DNA from: Flavobacteriales bacterium
Lineage (GTDB): Bacteria; Bacteroidota; Bacteroidia; NS11-12g; UBA955
DNA length: 54,647 nucleotides
Assembly: GCA_947463125.1 (NCBI GenBank)
Contig: CANHQZ010000011.1
Coordinates: forward strand, 1 to 54,647
Reading direction: 5' to 3'
Of the stretch, positions 17,165 to 26,300 are shown piece after piece; position 1 is the first letter of the stretch, and each line of letters starts with the position of its first letter. The notes beneath the pieces were generated by a model. That model was not told the origin of the DNA. It searched no databases and saw nothing but the letters and a program-made list of their open reading frames with translations. Made by a program: the position numbers and the translations under genes.

Positions 17165-17937
17165 ACCAGGGAAAAAGCGGGCGAAAAGCCCAAATAAGTA
17201 TGATATCGGGTAGAGAGTGCGAAAACAACAGTACCGGATTTGTACTCAACCCCACCCGAAAAAGGCTCGGGCCCTGTTTGCAACGCACCATTAAAAACGA
17301 TGCGTTTGCCATATTCATGCCGCAAGGCAATACCATAAACCGGCTGATTTTGGGCGTTGTATCGATATTGAAAACCGGCCCGGGTAAACGGATTAATTTT
17401 ATACCCCAGCGCCAGCGCTCCGGCCGGCAATGCCATTCCTCCGTCGTACGTGCGATTCCAGGGATTCATCAGCACCGCGGAAGCATCCCATTTTTCATTC
17501 AGCTGAAAAGCCGCTCCCAGCTTACCGCTCAGCCAACCGGGGCGCTGTGCAAGCATAACCTGATACAAGGTGGTGTAGCCCACCGAAAAACCTACACTAA
17601 AGCGGGAACTTATAACCTGACAAAGCGACAGGTGTGCGGCGTTGACGGAGAAATTGGATGTGCCATTGTAGGTAAAATCCCCGCCATACATGGTGCCTTT
17701 ATTTCTGAATGCCACTGCTGCTCCACCTTGTACAAGCGCTGTACCCGTGAAGCGCTGCCGGCCCCAAACTCCGCCTGCGGCCTTGCCAGTAAATGCAGCA
17801 CCCGGGTTGTTGCTCAGTCCAAAACCGGCATCCCTGTTGGCTTCATTTCCCCCCAATCCATAAACAGCTGCTCCATGCTGCGCAAAGAGCATTCCTGTCA
17901 GGCACAAAAAGAATCCTATTGTCCAGAAACGAATCAC
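17149..17937 (-). CDS. FadL/PorV-like outer-membrane barrel protein
   Basis: A 262-residue protein with a signal peptide (1-19, FAQ) and Gly/aromatic-rich beta strands. The mature N-terminus GGNEANRDAGFGLSNNPGAA resembles the 'LSNNPAA' plug region of FadL/PorV-type barrels, so I place it in that superfamily without a more precise name. The start is GTG, overlapping the MerR stop (GTGA). It overlaps the helix-hairpin-helix gene by 16 bp, so the two are likely made together. Confidence 0.65.
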   Translation of the reverse strand: MIRFWTIGFFLCLTGMLFAQHGAAVYGLGGNEANRDAGFGLSNNPGAAFTGKAAGGVWGRQRFTGTALVQGGAAVAFRNKGTMYGGDFTYNGTSNFSVNAAHLSLCQVISSRFSVGFSVGYTTLYQVMLAQRPGWLSGKLGAAFQLNEKWDASAVLMNPWNRTYDGGMALPAGALALGYKINPFTRAGFQYRYNAQNQPVYGIALRHEYGKRIVFNGALQTGPEPFSGGVEYKSGTVVFALSTRYHTYLGFSPAFSLVWTKR

Positions 17938-18272
17938 TCTCCCAGCGCCTGTTTAAAAACCAGCAGTTTTTCTTTCAGTTCTCTCAATTTTTTCACAAGC
18001 ACAGTGTTGGGATTGGGTTCCGCACTGCCCCCGCTTACCTTTCGGGTGGCTTTGGCTATTTTAATGCCTTTTTCACGGGTCAGGTAATGAATTTCTTTCA
18101 GCAATTCAATGTCCTTGAGCGAATAGATACGATCGCCCTTCTTGTTTTTCATGGGCTTCAGCTGCCTGAATTCTGTTTCCCAAAAGCGCAGGGTTGATGC
18201 AGGAACATTCAGCATCTTGCTCACTTCGCCAATCTTGTAGTACTTTTTAATATGTGTATTTTCTGCTTCCAT
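17934..18272 (-). CDS. MerR family transcriptional regulator
   Basis: A 112-residue regulator. The winged-helix domain is complete: YYKIGEVSKMLNVPASTLRFWE (residues about 10-31), FRQLKPMKNKKGDRIYSLKDIELL, followed by HYLTREKGIKIAKA and a C-terminal coiled coil for dimerisation. No Cys cluster or effector domain, so it is a short MerR of the kind found beside M23 peptidases in Bacteroidota. The ATG at 18272 overlaps the M23 stop by one base (TGATG); an in-frame TTG lies just upstream. Confidence 0.9.
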   Translation of the reverse strand: MEAENTHIKKYYKIGEVSKMLNVPASTLRFWETEFRQLKPMKNKKGDRIYSLKDIELLKEIHYLTREKGIKIAKATRKVSGGSAEPNPNTVLVKKLRELKEKLLVFKQALGE

Positions 18273-19231
18273 CAATCAAATCGTTTGGATTCCCGGTTGC
18301 TCATTTCAATCATCTGCCGATATTGTTCATCGGTCAAATCGTTGTGGTAAAAGAAGGCAGGATTCAGCGGGTTTCCGCCTCTGCGAACCTCGTAGTGCAG
18401 ATGTGGCCCCGTGCTGCGGCCCGTATTACCTATATGCCCTATCAACTGTCCTCTTTTTACCGACTGGCCGGGTCTTACCACCATTTTACTCAGGTGACCG
18501 TACAAGGTTGTGTAACCAAACCCGTGATCTATGATAATATGGTTTCCGTATCCCCAACCGTCATTATTGGTTTTCTGCACCACACCATCTCCGGTGGCAA
18601 ACACCTCGGTGCCAATATCTGCCGTAAAATCCATCCCCGAATGGAAAGTAAAGGTGCGGTAAAACGGATCAAGCCTGTAACCAAAGCCACTGGCCATCTG
18701 GTTCAAATCCTCATTTGCCACAGGCTGAATCGCCGGTATGGATTTTACAAAAGATTCCTTGCTGCGTATCAGTCGCTTCAGCGTGGCATATGAAACGGCC
18801 TGGGCATAGGCTTCTTTACCAAGCCGGTCAATTTTTTGCCGGATTCGCTGCAGCAACTCACCTTCCGGTAATTCTATCAGCTCGGCATAATCCGGACCGC
18901 GGTAATCAACGGGCTTGGGCGGATCGGCTTCGTACATAGCCCTGTATATCTGCAGGTCGCGTTCTTTCAAAACACCCAGATTCCGCTCCAGTTCAGCCAC
19001 CGAGCGCTCCATTCCTTTCAGTTCACGCCGCAGGGTTGCATTTTCATCCATCAACGACCGTTCACGGGGCGTAGCAAACATCCGGCTGAACAAAACGGCG
19101 AAAAGCAGAGATAAAACCAGAATAAGGCTACTGAACCCGATTCCACGCCACAACATATAACTGCGGTTATCCCTGACCCGCTCAAAACTCAGACTTTTTG
19201 GGTTAAAAAAGTATTTTGTCTTGCGCGCCAT
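18272..19231 (-). CDS. M23 family peptidoglycan metallopeptidase
   Basis: A 319-residue membrane-anchored endopeptidase of the LytM/M23 type. One transmembrane segment at about 30-50, then a coiled coil (60-90) and a C-terminal M23 domain with metal ligands H197 and D201 (HSGMD) and H279 in GPHLHYEV (second conserved His H277). All catalytic residues are present, so it probably cuts peptide cross-links in the cell wall, unlike the degenerate EnvC/NlpD activators. First gene of the minus-strand operon reaching to 12079. The following MerR gene starts inside its stop codon. Confidence 0.93.
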   Translation of the reverse strand: MARKTKYFFNPKSLSFERVRDNRSYMLWRGIGFSSLILVLSLLFAVLFSRMFATPRERSLMDENATLRRELKGMERSVAELERNLGVLKERDLQIYRAMYEADPPKPVDYRGPDYAELIELPEGELLQRIRQKIDRLGKEAYAQAVSYATLKRLIRSKESFVKSIPAIQPVANEDLNQMASGFGYRLDPFYRTFTFHSGMDFTADIGTEVFATGDGVVQKTNNDGWGYGNHIIIDHGFGYTTLYGHLSKMVVRPGQSVKRGQLIGHIGNTGRSTGPHLHYEVRRGGNPLNPAFFYHNDLTDEQYRQMIEMSNRESKRFD

Positions 19232-19345
19232 TGCTAGTTTATTGCAAGTATACGCAATATCCCCCCTCAGATTGCTTTTTTAGGCACCTTATTATTCTTT
19301 TGTTCTTTATTCCGGACTCAAAAAGCAAGTATCATGAGCAAGGTT

Positions 19346-19377
19346 ATTGGTTTTTATAGAATTATTTGATATTTTCG
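19346..19377 (+). promoter_or_regulatory. Bacteroidota-type promoter for the 19389 gene
   Basis: ATTG at -33, a 20-bp spacer, then TATTTTCG at 19370-19377 (consensus TAnnTTTG). It ends 11 bp before the ATG, so the 5' leader would be very short. Confidence 0.6.
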
Positions 19378-19388
19378 CAACAAATATT

Positions 19389-20102
19389 ATGAAAAAAATC
19401 ATTTGGATTGGCCTGTTTCTGTTTGTTGCAAACATTGGAAACGCGCAAACATCAACCCATAAATGGGCTGTATCAATCAATGGAAATCACAAAGAATACA
19501 AGGGTGATCTTGGAAAGGCGCTGCTGCAGTTCCGTTACCCCAATTTCCAGCTCGGAGGAGGCCTTTCACGCTACATGAACAAGTGGCTGGATCTGAGCCT
19601 GAATGCAAATTACGGCAAAATGTTCTTCAACCCCAATGCTACAGCTTTTCAGGAACAATATCCCGTGTTGAACCTCAAAGGCACAAACGCAAATCTTACT
19701 GCCAGAATCAAATTCAACAATGGCAAATGGCTGAAGGAAGAAGCATTTCTGGCACCTTATTTTGTGGCCGGTGTAGGTATGTTTTACGGCGAACGCCAAA
19801 AACCCGACTACACTCCGGACTGGCGCACAGTATCTTACCTGAATATTCCCGTAGGCCTGGGAGTAAACATCCGCTGCACACCCCGCCTGAATGTAAACAT
19901 TAACTCCACCTGGCTTCCGTCATTTTATGACAACCTCGATGGCTACGTGCAGGGTAACAACTGGGATCAGCTTTGGGAACACCGCATCGGCCTGAGCTAC
20001 AACTTTAACCTCAAGAAAGGCGAAAGCAACGATTCAAAAGAGGATAAAGCCAAAAAGGATAAAAAGGCAGGCAAAGCTGCTGATAAGAACCCTGCCAAAT
20101 AA
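19389..20102 (+). CDS. Outer-membrane beta-barrel protein with Lys-rich tail
   Basis: A 237-residue protein: signal peptide (1-19, ending NAQT), then an eight-strand barrel-like pattern similar to the OmpA/OmpW N-terminal domain (FQLGGGLSRYMNKWLDLSLNANYG, HRIGLSYNFNL). No OmpA peptidoglycan-binding domain follows. The last 30 residues are almost entirely Lys/Asp/Ala/Glu, a periplasmic charged tail of unknown use. The ATG at 19389 is preferred over an in-frame TTG at 19347 because the latter overlaps the promoter. Divergent from the M23 operon. Confidence 0.78.
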   Translation: MKKIIWIGLFLFVANIGNAQTSTHKWAVSINGNHKEYKGDLGKALLQFRYPNFQLGGGLSRYMNKWLDLSLNANYGKMFFNPNATAFQEQYPVLNLKGTNANLTARIKFNNGKWLKEEAFLAPYFVAGVGMFYGERQKPDYTPDWRTVSYLNIPVGLGVNIRCTPRLNVNINSTWLPSFYDNLDGYVQGNNWDQLWEHRIGLSYNFNLKKGESNDSKEDKAKKDKKAGKAADKNPAK

Positions 20103-20136
20103 GGCTTACATCAATCCTCGTATTTTTCCGAACAAT

Positions 20137-20670
20137 TTATTCGGTTAAAGAATAACCGGCAGCTAAATAGGAGCGGGCTTTTCTTACGTATTCATCCACG
20201 TTATCCTGTATGCGCTGATGCACACTGTTATCCAGCGTTTTTACCACCTTGGCAGGCACACCCAGCACAAGACTGTATGGTGGAATTACCATACCCGATG
20301 GCACCAGTGCATTGGCACCGATGATGCTGTATTCCCCAATTTCGGCATTATTGAGCACAGTGGCGTGCATGCCCACCAAAACATGGTGGCCCAACTTTGC
20401 GCCGTGAACAATGGCGCTGTGCCCGATTACACAATCTTCACCAATGATACACGGGTCGCCGGGATCGGCATGTAATACGGCATTGTCCTGAATATTCGAG
20501 CGGGCGCCAACTGAAATTGTATCGCTGTCGCCGCGCAACACCGCCCCGAACCAGACGCTGCTCTCATCGCCCAGTTTCACATCCCCAATGACATGAGATC
20601 CTTTTGCAAGAAATACATTTTTGCCTGATTCGGGTCTTTTTTTCAAACGTTCCGTCAATTCTGTACTCAT
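20137..20670 (-). CDS. Gamma-carbonic anhydrase family protein
   Basis: A 177-residue left-handed beta-helix protein with hexapeptide repeats (VIGDVKLGDESSVWFGAVLRGD, then NIQDNAVLHADP). The zinc-site histidines are in place: VLHAD, VIGHSAIVHG and the HH of LGHHVLVG. This is the YrdA/PaaY/CaiE-like group; members can hydrate CO2 or be inactive, so activity is not assured. The start MSTELTERL at 20670 is chosen; the frame stays open upstream but runs into the divergent hutI. A promoter with TTTG-N20-CATATTTG lies 9-40 bp upstream. Confidence 0.9.
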   Translation of the reverse strand: MSTELTERLKKRPESGKNVFLAKGSHVIGDVKLGDESSVWFGAVLRGDSDTISVGARSNIQDNAVLHADPGDPCIIGEDCVIGHSAIVHGAKLGHHVLVGMHATVLNNAEIGEYSIIGANALVPSGMVIPPYSLVLGVPAKVVKTLDNSVHQRIQDNVDEYVRKARSYLAAGYSLTE

Positions 20671-20678
20671 AAGCGGTT

Positions 20679-20710
20679 CAAATATGCTTTTTTTGCAGGG
20701 CATGCGCAAA
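20679..20710 (-). promoter_or_regulatory. Promoter for the gamma-carbonic anhydrase gene
   Basis: On the minus strand TTTG (20707-20710), a 20-bp spacer and CATATTTG (20679-20686), one mismatch from TAnnTTTG. The -33 element lies inside the first codons of hutI. Confidence 0.55.
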
Positions 20711-21937
20711 TTATTCACCCATATTGCTGCCATACATGGCATTGAAAACAACCCGCAACCCATGCTTAAGGGTGAGGAAATGGCCCATGTAAACAGTCTG
20801 AAAAATGCATGGCTGCTTATTGAGGACGGAAAATTTGCAGGCTGGGGCACTATGGATCTCGATCCATTACCAACGGCCGACGACTCCGTTTCACTAACAG
20901 GACTTGAAATTCTTCCCGGACTGGTAGATAGCCATACCCATTGCATCTTTGCTGAGCCACGAAGCGCAGAATGGGAAATGCGACTTAAAGGCGCTACTTA
21001 TGAGGAAATTGCCGCCGCCGGCGGTGGCATACTGAACTCTGCGGCCAAACTGCGCAGCATGGACGAAGAATGGCTCTATGAGCAAAGCTTGTGGCGGGTT
21101 CAGCGCATGATAGAACACGGCTCCACCACCATTGAAATCAAAAGCGGCTATGGCTTAAGAACCGAAAGCGAATTGAAAATGCTGCGCATTGCACGCCGCA
21201 TTGGACAAAATGTAAATGCCACCATCAAAACCACCTTTTTGGGCGCCCATGCCGTGCCTCCGGAATTTAAAGGCAGACAGGATGATTACGTAGAGCATAT
21301 CCTGAATGAAATGCTGCCAGCAGTATGCGGGGAAGGTCTTGCTGACCACATGGACGTTTTCTGCGACCGCGGATTTTTTACCGCTGAACAAACGCTTCGC
21401 CTGCTGGAAGCTGCCGCCAAATTGGGTCTGCCTGCCAAAATACATGCCAATGAACTGGGCATTACCGGCGGCGTTCAGGTGGCAGCCAGTGCCGGTGCCT
21501 GGAGTGCCGATCACCTCGAGCATATAGGCGATGAAGAAATTGAATGTCTGAGAAATTCCGAAGTTATGCCTGTGGGCTTGCCAGGCACCAGCTACTTTCT
21601 GGACATACCATACACACCGGCCAGAGAAATCATCGGTGCCGGTTTGCCTTTTGCACTGGCTTCAGACTTCAATCCCGGCAGCAGCCCTGTGTGCAGCCTG
21701 CAAATGGTGTGGAGCCTGGGTTGCAGCCGCATGAAAATGCTGCCTGCAGAAGCGTTTAATGCCATCTCACTCAATGCAGCGCGGAGCCTCAGGCTTGAAA
21801 ACACTACAGGCAGTATTGCTGTAGGCAAACAGGCCGATTTCTGGACCACAGAAACCCGCAATGCCTTGCAGTCCGTGCCCTACTTTTTTGGCGTTAATCA
21901 CGCCAAAGATGTTTATCTGAAGGGCACCAAAAACTAA
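20702..21937 (+). CDS. hutI: Imidazolonepropionase
   Basis: A 411-residue amidohydrolase of histidine breakdown, opening 4-imidazolone-5-propionate to N-formimino-glutamate. The metal motif DSHTHCIF has H78 and H80, and the HutI-specific GATYEEIAAAGGGI follows. Downstream TFLGAHAVPPEF, KIHANEL and LASDFNPGSSP carry the other ligands and the family's signature. ATG at 20702 gives the standard start (MRKLFTHIA). No other hut genes are in the window. Its stop directly abuts the stop of the convergent SPFH gene. Confidence 0.95.
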   Translation: MRKLFTHIAAIHGIENNPQPMLKGEEMAHVNSLKNAWLLIEDGKFAGWGTMDLDPLPTADDSVSLTGLEILPGLVDSHTHCIFAEPRSAEWEMRLKGATYEEIAAAGGGILNSAAKLRSMDEEWLYEQSLWRVQRMIEHGSTTIEIKSGYGLRTESELKMLRIARRIGQNVNATIKTTFLGAHAVPPEFKGRQDDYVEHILNEMLPAVCGEGLADHMDVFCDRGFFTAEQTLRLLEAAAKLGLPAKIHANELGITGGVQVAASAGAWSADHLEHIGDEEIECLRNSEVMPVGLPGTSYFLDIPYTPAREIIGAGLPFALASDFNPGSSPVCSLQMVWSLGCSRMKMLPAEAFNAISLNAARSLRLENTTGSIAVGKQADFWTTETRNALQSVPYFFGVNHAKDVYLKGTKN

Positions 21938-22816
21938 TTATTTACCGCCTTCAGGAATACCCAGCAGCGGCGTTTTTCCATCGGTGATAATTACTTTGGA
22001 ATTGCTGCTCTGTGATAAAGACTTAAACGCCTCAATCTGGTTGTTTTTCAATATATCGCCTGTTAGACTTTTGGCCAGCATTTCATTTCCTTTCGCCCTT
22101 GCTTCTGCTTCAATTTTAATGGCATTGGCCTGTCCTTCTGCTTTGATTTTTGCAACCTCGGCCTGCGCCTGAGCGCCAATAATGGCTGCCTGCTTATCTC
22201 CTTCCGCTGCAATAGCTTTACGCTCAGCTTCCAGCTTTTCGCGCTGTTTGGTAAATTCCATGCGCTGAGCCTCCTGCTCTGCCCTGAGTTTCTCTTCTAT
22301 AGCAGCAGACAAGCCGGGTGGCAGTGATATAGATTTCATCAGAACATTCTCAACAATAAACCCTTTATCGCCCAAAATTTCCATCATGGTATCACGGATA
22401 TTTTTTTCAATAAGTGCTCTTTCTCCGCTGTGCATGTCTTTCGCATAAAACTTGGATGTCACATCAGCTGCTGCAGACCTGAACACAGGCAAAATCACAA
22501 CCTCTTCGTAATTCATGCCAATATTTCGGATTACCTCAGGTGCCGATTTTTTCTCAATACGATACAGAATGGATATTTCCGATTGAATGGTGAGGCCTTC
22601 CCTGCTGGGCAAAGGAAGTCTGACCTCCATATTAACTGTCCTTACCGGCACCAGCAATATGGTAGATAAAAAGGGATTGTAGAACCGTATGCCTGGATCA
22701 AAAGCGGTATGTCCCAGTTTACCGAGCTTACGTTTCACACCGGTTTCACCCGGCCTTACAATGGTGCAGGCTGTCAGAGAAAGTCCTGCAAGGCATAAAA
22801 TCATCAAATTTCTCAT
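21938..22816 (-). CDS. SPFH/prohibitin-domain lipoprotein
   Basis: A 292-residue protein with a lipobox LTAC (C17), an SPFH/prohibitin domain (about 20-190), and a long Glu/Ala/Lys coiled coil (190-255: AEQEAQRMEFTKQREKLEAE, then QAQAEVAKIKAEGQANAIK). Prohibitin-like proteins form large membrane rings that organise domains and restrain proteases. Having a lipoprotein signal rather than a transmembrane anchor suggests it sits outside the cytoplasm, which is less usual than HflC/HflK. No NfeD or FtsH partner is next to it. Confidence 0.85.
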   Translation of the reverse strand: MRNLMILCLAGLSLTACTIVRPGETGVKRKLGKLGHTAFDPGIRFYNPFLSTILLVPVRTVNMEVRLPLPSREGLTIQSEISILYRIEKKSAPEVIRNIGMNYEEVVILPVFRSAAADVTSKFYAKDMHSGERALIEKNIRDTMMEILGDKGFIVENVLMKSISLPPGLSAAIEEKLRAEQEAQRMEFTKQREKLEAERKAIAAEGDKQAAIIGAQAQAEVAKIKAEGQANAIKIEAEARAKGNEMLAKSLTGDILKNNQIEAFKSLSQSSNSKVIITDGKTPLLGIPEGGK

Positions 22817-22937
22817 GGTTGGAATTGTTTATGAAATAACAACAAATAATTATGCCAATTGCCCGAGGTATGAATTTTAACCCTACACCTACTGAATTGG
22901 TCTTAAATTTGCAGTCAAATTCATACGTAACATTACC

Positions 22938-23354
22938 ATGCCATACCCGGAAATGCTTGTAGCGCCTATGCGCGCTGAACTCACGAACAACGGATTCACT
23001 GAACTGCGCACTGCTGAAGAAGTGGAACAAGCCATGTCGAATACCGAAGGCACCGCCCTTGTGGTCGTAAATTCCGTTTGCGGCTGTGCCGCCGGAAGTG
23101 CCCGCCCCGGCATTTTAAAAAGCCTGCAAGGCAGTAAGAAACCCGCCAGGTTATTCACGGTATTTGCCGGACAAGATTTGGATGCCACCCAGAAAGCCCG
23201 CGAATACATGGTACCTTTCCCGCCTTCATCCCCAGCAGTAGCACTTTTCAAGGATGGTCAAATCGTGCACATGGTGGAGCGACACATGATCGAAGGCCGC
23301 ACCGCAGACATGGTTGCCGACAATTTGTCAGGTGCCTACGAGGCATTTTGTTGA
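22938..23354 (+). CDS. Bacilliredoxin (BrxA/BrxB, YphP/YqiW family)
   Basis: A 138-residue thioredoxin-like protein with the family's CGC active site in VVNSVCGCAAGSARPG (about residues 47-62). In Bacillus these enzymes remove bacillithiol from oxidised proteins; in Bacteroidota a related low-molecular-weight thiol or general disulfide role is assumed. Conserved end includes VHMVERHMIEGR. A -7 match TAAATTTG lies at 22904-22911. Divergent from the SPFH gene; the metalloprotease gene downstream has its own promoter. Confidence 0.93.
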   Translation: MPYPEMLVAPMRAELTNNGFTELRTAEEVEQAMSNTEGTALVVVNSVCGCAAGSARPGILKSLQGSKKPARLFTVFAGQDLDATQKAREYMVPFPPSSPAVALFKDGQIVHMVERHMIEGRTADMVADNLSGAYEAFC

Positions 23355-23381
23355 TATTGTAAACTTTAATCGGTAGCTTTG
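23350..23381 (+). promoter_or_regulatory. Promoter for the M4 metalloprotease gene
   Basis: GTTG (23350-23353), 20-bp spacer, TAGCTTTG (23374-23381), an exact TAnnTTTG. It ends 14 bp before the ATG and overlaps the end of the bacilliredoxin gene. Confidence 0.65.
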
Positions 23382-23395
23382 TCATAACGACCGCC

Positions 23396-26300
23396 ATGCG
23401 TGTGCGTATTGACAAATTTTTTATCCTGCCGGCGCTGTGGATTTTACCTGCTTTAGGACAAAACACATTACCCGGTAACGTCAGGCACAGAAACCTGCCC
23501 ACCCCTTCTTTACTTGTTTTCCCTGATAATAACAAACCTGCTTTTGACCAATGGACTGCCATTGTTGGCAAAATGGGCAATTACAGCGCGTTATCCCAAT
23601 GGAAAATTTATTCCACCCTCAAGGACGAACTGGGCCAAACTCACTACCGCGCCGAACACTACTTCAACGAAATCCCCTCCGAGTTGTCTACACTCATTCT
23701 GCACGAAAAAAAAGGACAACTGCTAAGTATAAACGGAGATCTGGTACCCGAATCGTTTTTCGAAGGAAAAGCACTGCTTACCCAGGAACAGGCAAGGGAG
23801 AAGGCGCTACAGTTTATGCCGGCAAACCTTTATTATTGGCAGGATAAAAACCAGAACAGCATACTGCAGCAGCTCACAGGCAACCCGGATACCACCTATT
23901 TCCCTACCGGCAAAAAGATATACTGCCCCAAGGAATTCCGGCTGGAAAACAGACACAGACTGGCCTATAAATTCAATATTTATGCCCTTGAACCTCTTGG
24001 AGGGAAAAGCATCTACGTAGATGCCGAAAACGGTGAAATCCTGGCGTCCCAGGATCTTATTCTGCACACCGAAGTGACTGGCACGGCTGTAACAGCATAC
24101 AGCGGAACTAGAACTATGAAAACCGACAGCACGGCTCCAGGCAACTACCGATTAAGGGAAATTAACCGCGGCAAGGGGATTGAAACGTATAATATGCGAA
24201 AGGGCACGTCCTATGGTGCAGCTGTAGATTTTACAGATGCTGATAACTACTGGAACAACGTAAACGCCAATAAAGACGAAGCTGCAACAGATGCACACTG
24301 GGGTGCAGAAATGACATATGATTATTTCAATAACCAGCACAGCAGGAACAGCTTTGACGCAACCGGGGCAAAAATTGTAAGTTACGTTCATTACGGAAAT
24401 AATTACAATAATGCATTTTGGAACGGCTCCTATATGACCTATGGAGATGGAAACGGAAGCTTATTCACTCCACTCACAGCCCTGGATGTTTGCGGCCATG
24501 AGATTGCGCATGCTGTTACTACCTATACTGCCAATCTGGTATACAGCTATGAAAGTGGCGCCCTTAACGAGAGCTTCAGTGATATTTTTGGCAATACCAT
24601 TGAAATTTGGGCTCGCCCCACAAAGTGGAGCTGGCGCATAGGCGAGGATATGATGCCGAGCAAAAACGGCATCCGCAGTATGGCAAACCCAAACCTGTTC
24701 AATCATCCTAAATTTTATAAAGGAGTAAGCTGGTATAGTGGAGCCGGGGATAATGGCGGGGTACACTATAACAGCGGTGTACAGAACTACTGGTATTACC
24801 TTATTGCCAATGGCGGAACAGGCACCAATGAAAAAGGCTGGCCCTTCAACATCGATTCCCTGGGCATCATCAAAGCTGGTAAAATAGCCTACCGAAACCT
24901 GGCGGTATATTTGACCAAAAACTCGCAGTATTCCGATGCCAGAACCTTCAGTATTCTTTCAGCAGCAGACCTTTACGGACAATGCAGCAAAGAAGTAATT
25001 GCTGTGACAAATGCCTGGTGGGTGTGTGGTGTTGGAAACAAATACGACAGCGGCTATGTTAAAGCCAATTTTACAGGCGACACTCTTGCCTGCCGGACAG
25101 GGAAAACCATTAACTTCCTAAATCTCAGCGACAACTACAAATCCAGCCAGTGGTATTTTGGAAACGGGAATAGTTCAACCCTTACCAACCCAACCCATGC
25201 CTACAGCAGCTACGGGAAATTTAATGTAAAACTGGTGGTGACAAGCTGTTTCAAAAATAAAAAAGACAGCATCACTAAACTGCAGTATGTGAAAATAGAC
25301 AGCACCTATGATATCTGCAATGCAGTATTGCTGCCAAAGACCGGAACTGACAGTGCTATACGCTGCAAGGGATTTGTATACGACGACGGAGGCGAAGACA
25401 ACTACGGCCCGTTAAAAGTGGTTACTTTCAAACTAAAAATCCCCGGAGCCGATTCCATCCGATTCCGTTTTCGTGTGCTTGACTATGAAAATGGATACGA
25501 CTCGGTCGTTTTATTTAAAAACAGCATCACCTGGCCCAATAAAATAGGGCGATATACCGGCACAACACTTCCATTCGGGGGTGCCTGGCAAACCATCAAA
25601 GCAGATGCATTATGGTTCAGGCAATATTCGGATCCACTGCTGGAAGGCAAGGGCTTCAAAGTGGAATTTGCGGGCATACGCAAACCATTGTCTGTTGATG
25701 CAGGAAAAGACACCCTGATATGTTACGGAGACAGCGTGGTATTTAACCCAACCGTTTCCGGTGGTTATGCTCCTGATTACCGCTACAGCTGGAAACACGG
25801 AGACACAAGGGCCAAAGCCGTGGTAAAACCTACCACCAAAACCAAATATTACCTGACCCTTACAGATATCTGCACCGGAAAAACAGCCAATGACTCCATT
25901 ACCGTGGATGTTCGGCCGCCACTAAAGGCCTCACTGGGCAAGGATACCGTCATTTGCTATGGGAAAAGTGTAAAACTTACAGCCGGCGGCACAGGCGGCA
26001 TTGCTGCAGCTTACCAATACGCCTGGAATCAGGGATTACCTAATGGTAGTAGCCATACTGTTACACCCACAGCTACTACCACCTACCGCGTCATTCTGAC
26101 AGACGGCTGCACCGACAAACCCGATACTGCCTACCGAACTGTGCTGGTAAAACCTGCCCTGCAGGTAAGCATCACCGCCGGCATCACACCCGTGTGTGTC
26201 GGAAAAACGGTTTCACTATCCGCTAATGGATCCGGCGGGGATACAGCAGGCTATCTGTATAGCTGGAACAACGGCCTGGGAACAGGGAAAAATAAAATCA

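Noticed and set aside
17200-18087. A 295-residue plus-strand frame across the FadL/PorV-like and MerR genes
   Set aside because: It lies opposite two genes that are both recognised and translationally coupled; composition is antisense-like.
12826-20670. SulP transporter and gamma-carbonic anhydrase as a bicarbonate uptake module
   Set aside because: They are over 5 kb apart, in separate transcription units with their own promoters; nothing in the sequence links them.
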